Source: Nitrososphaerota archaeon (GTDB lineage: Archaea > Thermoproteota > Nitrososphaeria > Nitrososphaerales > CADDZS01). From it: a stretch of 9,576 bases of DNA. A program made the position numbers and the translations under genes. The stretch lies in NCBI GenBank assembly GCA_027886785.1, contig JAPCJV010000039.1, forward strand, positions 1 to 9,576, written 5' to 3'. The stretch's first letter is position 1. Each line of letters begins with the position of its first letter. Shown one piece after another: positions 1 to 5,983 of the stretch. Under the pieces are notes generated by a model, which was not told where the DNA came from, did not search any database, and saw only the letters and a list, made by a program, of their open reading frames with translations.

Positions 1-84
1 TCAACGGTTTCCCTCCAAAGTGTTCTAGGAAACTAGCCCGCTTCCGAAGGCCGATGATAAAAGGGAGCATCACAAGTACTTCGG

Positions 85-92
85 TTTTATAA
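85..92 (+). promoter_or_regulatory. TATA box for the CoA-transferase gene
   Basis: TTTTATAA is centred about 30 nt before the ATG at 119. An archaeal start site normally lies about 25 nt below the box, so transcription should begin within a few nt of the ATG and give a leaderless or nearly leaderless mRNA. No Shine-Dalgarno motif precedes the ATG, which fits. The rest of 1-118 holds no gene that I can support. Confidence 0.6.
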
Positions 93-118
93 TCCGATTC
101 TAAATCGAGCTGTTATTC

Positions 119-1285
119 ATGCTCGAAGGAGTACGAGTAATCGAGGTCAGTCATGCGGTAGCCGGGCCAACAGCTTCGCAGATCCTCGCCGACTACGGCG
201 CTGAGGTCATTAAGATCGAGAGACCTGCGGGGGGAGACATTTTTCGAGATGTACCGGGAATGGGACCCACCATGTTTCTCGCAGTGAATCGCGGGAAAAA
301 AAGCGTTGCAATCGACTTGAAGACCCGGGAGGGGCTGTATTTGTTTTATGAGTTGGCTAAGAAAAGCGATGTAATCGTTGAAAATCTCGGCCCTGGAGTT
401 GCAGAAAAGCTCGGGATCACTTTCAGGAAAATCCAGAAGACAAATCCGCGAATAGTGTACTGCAAAATAGAAAGTTTCGGCTCTGGCCCCTTTCAAAACG
501 TGCCCGCTTTTGATCCGATCCTTCAGGCTTCAGTCGGCATCATGTCGACCACGGGATTTCCCCCTGACCGGTATGCCCGCGCCGGAATCTCTGTCGTCGA
601 CATGGCGGCAGGGATGCACGCGGCTTGCGGAATTCTCTCCTTGCTTTTCGCCCAGGTGAAGAATGGACAGAAAGGCGCAGAACTAAAGGTGTCCCTCTAC
701 GATGCGGCGGCCTATTTCATGTCCTACTGGGTGTCGATGTTCGACCTCTACGGAAAAGATACCTCCCCGCTGGGTTCAGGTCATATTTTCGGAGCTCCGT
801 ACAATCTCTTCAAGACTAAGGATGAACGCATCTACATTGCGGTTGCAAACGATCGCACCTGGCAGGCATTTTGCAAATCCCTTTCATTCTCAGATCTTTT
901 GAATGACGAGAGGTTTCAGACCGGTAGAGATCGGGTTGCAAAGAAAAAAATTCTGGAAGCCCTCGTCCAGAAAAAACTGAAAGAAACGAGGTATTCGGAA
1001 ATTGAAGAAGCCCTCATAAATTCTGGAGTGCCTTTTGGGAAGTTCAATACGGTGAAAACCTTGCTCAGAGACCAGCACTTTCTCGGAAGAGAAATCCTCA
1101 GGAAATACAAGTACGGGAAAAAGCCCTTCCGTACCATCGTAAACCCCGCAGTTGTTAGCGGGAAAAGGCCCGTCGCAAGTGACGCTCCGCCGGTTCTCGG
1201 AGCCGATACCGAAAAAGTTCTCCAAACTGTCCTCGGAATGGATCCTAAAGAGTTGCAACGGCTCAAAACTAAAAGGATAATTTGA
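119..1285 (+). CDS. Family III CoA-transferase (CaiB/BaiF/formyl-CoA transferase type)
   Basis: This 388-residue protein should move CoA between two organic acids, through an enzyme-bound aspartyl thioester, in the cytosol. The N-terminus LEGVRVIEVSHAVAGP and the following ADYGAEVIKIERP and NRGKKSVAIDLK segments are typical of the family. The conserved aspartate expected to carry the acyl group is D161 in GISVVDMAAGMHA. The C-terminal part carries the usual GVPFG...NTVKTLLRDQHF region, and length is normal for the family. ATG 119 is the first start after an in-frame TAA at 101-103 and fits the upstream TATA box. The substrate cannot be read from sequence; family members act on carnitine, formate, oxalate, succinate, aromatic and branched acids. 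Its place before hydratase, oxygenase and thiolase genes suggests it activates or recycles an acid for the same route. A 70-nt gap with a TATA-like box separates it from the next gene, so it may be its own transcript. Confidence 0.9.
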   Translation: MLEGVRVIEVSHAVAGPTASQILADYGAEVIKIERPAGGDIFRDVPGMGPTMFLAVNRGKKSVAIDLKTREGLYLFYELAKKSDVIVENLGPGVAEKLGITFRKIQKTNPRIVYCKIESFGSGPFQNVPAFDPILQASVGIMSTTGFPPDRYARAGISVVDMAAGMHAACGILSLLFAQVKNGQKGAELKVSLYDAAAYFMSYWVSMFDLYGKDTSPLGSGHIFGAPYNLFKTKDERIYIAVANDRTWQAFCKSLSFSDLLNDERFQTGRDRVAKKKILEALVQKKLKETRYSEIEEALINSGVPFGKFNTVKTLLRDQHFLGREILRKYKYGKKPFRTIVNPAVVSGKRPVASDAPPVLGADTEKVLQTVLGMDPKELQRLKTKRII

Positions 1286-1318
1286 ATCAGGTTAGTGTTC
1301 TGTCCGAAGGCCAGTTCC

Positions 1319-1325
1319 CTTAAAT
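1319..1325 (+). promoter_or_regulatory. TATA-like box before the PH-like/winged-helix gene
   Basis: CTTAAAT is centred about 34 nt before the TTG at 1356, predicting a leader of only a few nt. It may drive the three genes 1356-3626, which are separated by only 24 and 9 nt. A second, weaker AT-rich stretch (CTAAAAG, 1330-1336) could serve instead. Confidence 0.45.
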
Positions 1326-1355
1326 CGGACTAAAAGTTCACGATGAACGTTTTCA

Positions 1356-2027
1356 TTGTCTAGTTCGGATGAGATTATTCTCGCGCAAGAGCAAGGCGCG
1401 GTTATGAAATCGGATTCAGGTGGAAAAATCCAGGGCACGCTCGTTCTCACAGATCGGAGATTGATTTTTGTCTCCGCTGACAAAGAAGAAGAAATTGGCA
1501 CTGGGCGGGTTCGTTTCGCAGACGTTGAGGATTTGACGAATCTCCCGCAGTCCGCCAACAATCTATCGATCCCTCTCAGTTCGATCGTCCAAGTTTCGGG
1601 CTCCGGAGGAATCATTCAACCGGCAATGCTCAAGGTGAGTTGGAGCGACAACGCAAGAGAACGGCGGGCGGAATTTTCCGAAGAATTATTCCGGGGTGGA
1701 AAAAAAGATCTGCGAGCTTGGGCGAAGGTAATCGACGGAATCAAATCGGGAAAGACCCAAATTTCACGACCTCGTACCACCCCTCCGAGTACTGATACAT
1801 TGGAAGGAAAAATCCTCTACGTGCTCGGTGATATGCAAGAAAAAGGCATATTCGAAATTGAAGAACAGGTAGAAACTACCTTCAAGGTCGATCTAGATCC
1901 GGATCAGGTGAAACCCGAATGCGATAATCTAGTCAATCAAGGTTTAGTGGACGTCGAGCCCGATCCCAGCGGGGATAATTTCTACAGGAAACGCTCCCCC
2001 CTGGGCGAGGACGACCTGTCGAGCTAA
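1356..2027 (+). CDS. Uncharacterised protein: PH/GRAM-like N-domain plus C-terminal winged helix
   Basis: I do not recognise a named family for this 223-residue protein. Residues about 8-130 look like a PH/GRAM-type beta barrel: a strand pattern with GGKIQGTLVLTDRRLIFVS, the 'G-x-L-x-L-T-x-x-R-L-I-F' signature of bacterial/archaeal PH-like domains, followed by a helix rich in W and K near 113-130. A polar, proline-rich linker (about 136-148) leads to residues about 149-212, which resemble a winged helix (EGKILYVLGDMQEKG, then a helix with CDNLVNQGLVDVEP and an FYRKRS wing). No signal peptide or membrane segment is visible. TTG 1356 is the first possible start after an in-frame TGA at 1344-1346 and keeps the residues before the PH signature; ATG 1404 would cut into them. 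The next gene starts 24 nt on in the same frame, so it is likely co-transcribed with the crotonases. A regulatory or membrane-associated adaptor role is speculation. Confidence 0.75.
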   Translation: MSSSDEIILAQEQGAVMKSDSGGKIQGTLVLTDRRLIFVSADKEEEIGTGRVRFADVEDLTNLPQSANNLSIPLSSIVQVSGSGGIIQPAMLKVSWSDNARERRAEFSEELFRGGKKDLRAWAKVIDGIKSGKTQISRPRTTPPSTDTLEGKILYVLGDMQEKGIFEIEEQVETTFKVDLDPDQVKPECDNLVNQGLVDVEPDPSGDNFYRKRSPLGEDDLSS

Positions 2028-2051
2028 GACACCAGCTGGGTATCCACCGAA

Positions 2052-2834
2052 ATGCTCGAACGAGAATACGAAAACATCCAGGTGGAGGTCGAAGACGCTG
2101 TAGGCCTCGTGTTCCTTGATCGACCGCGGGCACTGAACGCTCTTTCTTCGGCACTGATGCGCGAACTTCTAGCTGCTCTCACTAGATTCGACAGTGACAG
2201 CGAAATAAGATGCATCATTCTCGCTGGAAGTGATCGAGTTTTTTCTGCTGGCGCGGACATCAAGGAAATGGCCGCGTGGTCCTCGGTGGATGCTCTGAAA
2301 GAAGGTAATCTGGAGCGCTTTGACGCTGTGGGAAAAATCTCGAAGCCCCTCATCGCGGCCCTATGCGGATACGCTCTTGGAGGTGGGCTGGAGTTGGCGA
2401 TGGCCTGCGACATTATCATTGCTGCGGAAGGAACCAAGTTAGGGCAACCGGAGATCAATATCGGAGTTTTTCCTGGGGCGGGCGGAACTCAGCGACTGCC
2501 ACGGACCATCGGAAAATACCGGGCAATGGATCTGATTCTCACTGGAAATTCGATCAGTGCCAGAGAAGCTCTGAGCATGGGGCTCGTAAGCAGGGTCGTC
2601 CCTAATGAACTCTACCTTTCTGAGGCAAAAAAACTAGCGCATGAAATAGCTTCGAAGGCGCCGCTCGCCACGAAGATGGCGAAGCGATGCATCGCCAAAT
2701 CGCTTGAGTCGACGCTGTCCGAAGGACTAGAATTCGAACACCGGAACTTTTACCTCATGATGTCCAGCGAAGACAAACAGGAAGGCATGAAGGCTTTCGC
2801 AGAGAAACGAAAACCCAAGTACACAGGAAAATGA
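2052..2834 (+). CDS. Enoyl-CoA hydratase (classical crotonase)
   Basis: This 260-residue crotonase-fold enzyme is predicted to add water across trans-2-enoyl-CoA to give 3-hydroxyacyl-CoA. Both catalytic glutamates of rat crotonase (E144/E164) are present: E114 in GGGLELAMACD and E134 in GQPEINIGVFPGAGG. The oxyanion-hole segment FSAGADIKEM (about 64-73) and the second one at YALGGGLE are intact, and the C-terminus ends in the usual AFAEKRKPKYTGK. Nothing is missing, so it should be active. ATG 2052 is the first start after the stop of the upstream gene, 24 nt back; no clear Shine-Dalgarno motif precedes it. It is followed after 9 nt by a second crotonase with a different active site. In ammonia-oxidising archaea, similar crotonases serve as crotonyl-CoA/3-hydroxypropionyl-CoA dehydratases in carbon fixation; a degradative PaaF-like role is favoured here by the neighbours. 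Confidence 0.92.
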   Translation: MLEREYENIQVEVEDAVGLVFLDRPRALNALSSALMRELLAALTRFDSDSEIRCIILAGSDRVFSAGADIKEMAAWSSVDALKEGNLERFDAVGKISKPLIAALCGYALGGGLELAMACDIIIAAEGTKLGQPEINIGVFPGAGGTQRLPRTIGKYRAMDLILTGNSISAREALSMGLVSRVVPNELYLSEAKKLAHEIASKAPLATKMAKRCIAKSLESTLSEGLEFEHRNFYLMMSSEDKQEGMKAFAEKRKPKYTGK

Positions 2835-2843
2835 AATCATAAA

Positions 2844-3626
2844 GTGAACGAAACAGAGACCATCCTTGTAAGGAAGGAGAATGGAGTCGCCTGGCTGACC
2901 ATCAACCGTCCTGCCGTCTTGAATGCCTGTGATCTTTCGACTCTCAAATTATTCGGGGCATCGCTCAAACAGATTGAAACAGATGAGTCGGTGCACTGCG
3001 TGGTGATCACCGGTAAGGGCCGCGCCTTTTGTGCGGGAGCCGATCTCCAGTCCCTGTCCCAGAGAGGAATTATTTCTCTGGCAGAAGATCTGAAAGAAGG
3101 TTTCAATCCCATTTGCTCCAAAATCTTCAATATGGAAAAACCCTTCATCGCAATGGTGAATGGCGTCGCCGCCGGCGCCGGGGTGGGTATTGCGCTTGCC
3201 TGCGACCTCCGGAACATGAGTGAAAGCGCTAAGTTCGTCGAAGCTTTTGCGAAGATGGGATTGGTACCGGACTCTGGTGCGACCTTCACAATGCCCCGAT
3301 TGCTGGGATTGAGTAAAGCGATGGAGCTCGCCTTTACCGGGGATGGAATCGATGCGAAGGAAGCGCTGCGGTTGGGCGCGGTGAATAGGGTAATTGCACA
3401 AGAGAATCTCGAAATTGAAACCCGGGAGCTTGCCGAAAAACTGGCGAAGGGACCCAAAAGTCTGGGGCTCTCTAAAAGGGCGATCCACAGAGCTCTCTCC
3501 ATGGATTTTGATTCGGCTCTGGAATATGAATCGCTAATGCAGCAGATCGCCGGAGAAACCGAAGATCATAAGGAAGGAGTTAAGGCGTTCAAAGAAAAGC
3601 GACCTCCCAATTTCCAAGGGAAATGA
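2844..3626 (+). CDS. PaaG-like crotonase (enoyl-CoA / epoxyacyl-CoA isomerase type)
   Basis: This 260-residue protein has the crotonase fold (oxyanion segments AFCAGADLQSL, about 61-71, and VNGVAAGAGVG, 105-115) but lacks both hydratase glutamates. The position of rat E144 is a glycine (GAGVGIALACD), and the E164 position falls on a phenylalanine in EAFAKMGLVPDSG. It instead has D143 in GLVPDSG, matching the single catalytic Asp136 described for Thermus PaaG. PaaG isomerises ring-1,2-epoxyphenylacetyl-CoA to the oxepin and shifts 3-enoyl to 2-enoyl-CoA, so isomerisation rather than hydration is expected. GTG 2844 is preferred: it gives the usual N-terminus TETILVRKENGVAWLTINRP, and the nearby ATG at 2881 is out of frame. 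The gene lies 9 nt after the hydratase and just before the diiron protein. The isomerase class is fairly sure; the true substrate is not. Confidence 0.85.
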   Translation: MNETETILVRKENGVAWLTINRPAVLNACDLSTLKLFGASLKQIETDESVHCVVITGKGRAFCAGADLQSLSQRGIISLAEDLKEGFNPICSKIFNMEKPFIAMVNGVAAGAGVGIALACDLRNMSESAKFVEAFAKMGLVPDSGATFTMPRLLGLSKAMELAFTGDGIDAKEALRLGAVNRVIAQENLEIETRELAEKLAKGPKSLGLSKRAIHRALSMDFDSALEYESLMQQIAGETEDHKEGVKAFKEKRPPNFQGK

Positions 3627-3690
3627 TCTAGCAGGGCTACGGATCTCTGATATTTTCACCGGCGTTTAGGAATCCAAAATGAAAAAACGC

Positions 3691-3696
3691 TTTTAA
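3691..3696 (+). promoter_or_regulatory. TATA-like box before the diiron protein gene
   Basis: TTTTAA, preceded by a purine-rich run (GAAAAAACG) where a TFB-recognition element would sit, is centred about 33 nt before the ATG at 3727. It lies in the 100-nt gap after the second crotonase, so the diiron protein and thiolase can form a separate transcript with a very short leader. Confidence 0.5.
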
Positions 3697-3726
3697 CGCA
3701 TGATTGCTGTTTAACCCCTAGCCTCC

Positions 3727-4740
3727 ATGGCTTCAGAAAATCTAGATTATAGCAAAGATCCCCCGCCGATTGAATATCCCAATATCTATCCTGTTCAATG
3801 GGAAGTGGACACCCCGAAGCTCGGGGATCTCTATGAGCGGGCAAAAAAAGAAGCATGGAATCCCTCCTCAATTAACTGGGAATCTGTCGATCCGAAAGAC
3901 TATGATGACAAGGAAAAGACCGCAATGGCGTACTGGTGGGCTCTTCTAGCTAACTTTGAGAATTCCGGCCCTCCAGTTTTTGCAAAGGCAATGATCCATA
4001 CTTTTGAGATCCATGAGGAAGATCCGGTCAAGAAGATGTTTGCCTCCATCGTCATGGACGAGTGCCGGCATGACGAGTGCTGCATGCGCGCCTGCAACCG
4101 GGTTTGCCCTAACTTCCTGCAGGGCTGGAAGCCAAAAAATAGATTTGACGAGGATGCTCTGCGGAACATAAAGTGGGTGTATTACAATGGCGCAAGATAT
4201 TGGCGCGGCTACAATACGGCCTATGTGCGCCACTCTTGGCCCATCATTTTCTCCTCCTTCATGCTGGGAGAGCGCTGCGCGGCCACCTTGTTCAGCGAGA
4301 TGAGCAAACATTCTACCCATCCGGCGTTCACAGAAGCTTTGAAGAATATCGCCCTCGATGAATCGCGGCACCTCGCGTTTACCTGGCTCGGCCTAGAAAG
4401 CATCGCTGCGAAGCTGACGGAAGAAGACAAGAAAACCGTAACAAAGCAGCTCAGGGCCGGTTTTACCTTCCTCTCCATGATTTTGTACGAGCCCCCGAAG
4501 GAATTCTGGAAGCTTCCACCCAATTTTATCGAGGTGCAAAACAAGATGGAAGAAGTGGCGAGGAACGCGGGATTGGGTGTTTTGAGCCTCGAAGAAAAGA
4601 GAGTCTGCTGGAGGAACGCGATACTGGAAGTGAAGAGGCGTATGGATGATTTCGGGATCGAGTTCCCCGCGTTACCTGAGATCGGAATTACTGGCAAGGA
4701 AGTAGAGTTCGACGAAAACTCTATGATGCCGACGTTCTGA
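3727..4740 (+). CDS. Ferritin-like diiron-carboxylate oxygenase/oxidase
   Basis: This 337-residue protein is predicted to be a soluble diiron enzyme of the ferritin/R2-like superfamily. Two E-(about 30)-ExxH sets are visible: E78 (NFENSG) with E112/H115 (DECRH), and E182 (LGERCA) with E212/H215 (LDESRH). Spacings of 34 and 30 resemble AurF, R2lox and BoxB-type proteins. The N-terminal LYERAKKEAWNPSSINWESVD is typical of this group. It lacks the extra histidine four residues before the last ExxH that AurF carries, so N-oxygenase is not supported. The first ExxH helix is unusually rich in cysteine (C113, C118, C119, C123, C127). ATG 3727 is the only start after the in-frame TAA at 3712. It lies between a PaaG-like isomerase and a PaaJ-like thiolase, suggesting oxygenation, perhaps epoxidation, of an acyl-CoA. 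A desaturase or an R2lox-like oxidase are alternatives. No reductase partner is in the window. Confidence 0.85.
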   Translation: MASENLDYSKDPPPIEYPNIYPVQWEVDTPKLGDLYERAKKEAWNPSSINWESVDPKDYDDKEKTAMAYWWALLANFENSGPPVFAKAMIHTFEIHEEDPVKKMFASIVMDECRHDECCMRACNRVCPNFLQGWKPKNRFDEDALRNIKWVYYNGARYWRGYNTAYVRHSWPIIFSSFMLGERCAATLFSEMSKHSTHPAFTEALKNIALDESRHLAFTWLGLESIAAKLTEEDKKTVTKQLRAGFTFLSMILYEPPKEFWKLPPNFIEVQNKMEEVARNAGLGVLSLEEKRVCWRNAILEVKRRMDDFGIEFPALPEIGITGKEVEFDENSMMPTF

Positions 4741-4774
4741 TTTCAGATCAAATTCCAAAAGTCACAATCGGAAA

Positions 4775-5983
4775 ATGGTAAGACTTCTTCAAGAAGCTGT
4801 AATCGTAGACAGCGTTCGCACCCCCATCGGAAAGTACGGCGGAATTCTCTCTTCAGTGCGGCCCGACGATCTTGCCGCTCTTCTGATAAGAAGTCTCATC
4901 GAGCGAAACCACATAGATCCTAATCAGATTGAAGACGTATTTTTTGGAGATGGAAATCAGGCGGGAGAGGATAATAGAAATATTGCTCGGATGGCCCTTT
5001 TGATCGCCGGCCTCCCGGTCAAAGTCGCGGGCTCGACCGTCAACCGCCTCTGCGGGTCAGGACTGGAGGCGATCAATCAGGCAGCTCACGCAGTGATGGT
5101 GGGGAATGGGGGAATCTACATCGCGGGAGGAGTCGAGAGCATGAGCCGGGCTCCGTTCGCCATTCCGAAAAGTGCAAAGCCCTTTTCTCGGCTGACAGAA
5201 ATTTATGACACTACTCTGGGGTGGAGGTTTCTCAATCCCGTACTTGCCGACAAGTATTACCCGTACAGCATGGGCGAAACGGCGGAAAATCTGGCTACAA
5301 GGTACTCCATTCCTAGGGAGGAACAGGACCTGTTTGCCCTAAATAGCCATGAGAGAGCAGTGAGGGCTACAAACTCTGGAACGTTCAAAGAAGAGATCAT
5401 TCCGGTTCCAATCAAAGATTCTGCGGGCAAAGAAATTGTGGTGGATCGCGACGAGGGGCCGAGATCTGATACGTCATTAGAAAAACTCGCGCAGTTGAAA
5501 CCTGCTTTCAGGAAGGGTGGAACCGTTACAGCGGGCAATTCCAGTGGAGTGAACGATGGGGCAGCAGCGGTGCTCATCATGAATGAAAAGAAAGCGAAAA
5601 ATCTCGGCTTGACTCCCAAAGCTAGAATCGTGTCCACGGCAGTGGCGGGAGTCGCACCCAAATATATGGGACTCGGACCGGTACCATCTACAAAGAAAGC
5701 GCTCCGACGGGCAAAAGTGAGTCTAGACTCGATCAATCTCGTGGAGATCAACGAGGCGTTTGCGGCTCAGGTCCTGTCCTGCTTAAAGTTCATTGAGTTT
5801 GACAACGGGCGCATGAACGTGAACGGAGGAGCGATTGCGCTCGGGCATCCCATCGGGTGTTCGGGCGCGAGAATCATGACTACCCTCTTGCACGAAATGG
5901 AAAGACGAAAAGTGGACAGGGGCCTTGCGACGGCTTGCATCGGGGTGGGACAGGGGATCGCGACGGTTGTCGAGCGAGTCTAG
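4775..5983 (+). CDS. Thiolase, 3-oxoadipyl-CoA thiolase-like (PaaJ/PcaF type)
   Basis: This 402-residue enzyme should cleave 3-oxoacyl-CoA with free CoA to acetyl-CoA and a shortened acyl-CoA. All catalytic parts are present: nucleophile C93 (NRLCGSG), NEAFA at 326-330, H358 in [14 protein letters not shown], and the second cysteine C388 in CIGVGQG. The stretch MSRAPF...[19 protein letters not shown] (about 123-154) matches beta-ketoadipyl-CoA thiolases and is absent from AtoB-type acetoacetyl-CoA thiolases, where the same region reads differently. Length is standard. ATG 4775 is the only start after the preceding stop; the 34-nt gap has no convincing TATA box or Shine-Dalgarno, so co-transcription with the diiron protein is likely. 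The TAG stop overlaps the stop of the convergent aminopeptidase. General beta-oxidation or acetoacetyl-CoA synthesis cannot be excluded. Confidence 0.93.
   Translation: MVRLLQEAVIVDSVRTPIGKYGGILSSVRPDDLAALLIRSLIERNHIDPNQIEDVFFGDGNQAGEDNRNIARMALLIAGLPVKVAGSTVNRLCGSGLEAINQAAHAVMVGNGGIYIAGGVESMSRAPFAIPKSAKPFSRLTEIYDTTLGWRFLNPVLADKYYPYSMGETAENLATRYSIPREEQDLFALNSHERAVRATNSGTFKEEIIPVPIKDSAGKEIVVDRDEGPRSDTSLEKLAQLKPAFRKGGTVTAGNSSGVNDGAAAVLIMNEKKAKNLGLTPKARIVSTAVAGVAPKYMGLGPVPSTKKALRRAKVSLDSINLVEINEAFAAQVLSCLKFIEFDNGRMNVNGGAIALGHPIGCSGARIMTTLLHEMERRKVDRGLATACIGVGQGIATVVERV

Noticed and set aside
1..118. Possible end of an upstream gene
   Set aside because: All frames hold only short open runs and no recognisable peptide; a gene end cannot be told from intergenic sequence here.
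113..496. Minus-strand open frame of 127 codons over the start of the CoA-transferase
   Set aside because: It overlaps the TATA box and the conserved N-terminus of the CoA-transferase and shows no family resemblance.
1404..1406. ATG as an alternative start of the PH-like protein
   Set aside because: It would remove the first 16 residues, including the strand that precedes the PH-like signature, and places the start far from the TATA-like box; TTG 1356 fits better.
2871..2883. Shine-Dalgarno-like AAGGAG followed by ATG inside the second crotonase
   Set aside because: The ATG at 2881 is not in the crotonase frame and the spacing is too short; the purine run simply encodes the conserved RKENG segment.
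2837..3502. Long minus-strand open frame (221 codons) opposite the second crotonase
   Set aside because: It lies antisense inside a gene with clear crotonase motifs, has a composition typical of a reverse-strand shadow (rich in S, A, R) and shows no recognisable motif.
3627..3726. Terminator after the second crotonase
   Set aside because: Only a short ATATTTTC stretch is present, with no stable hairpin or long T tract; not enough to call.
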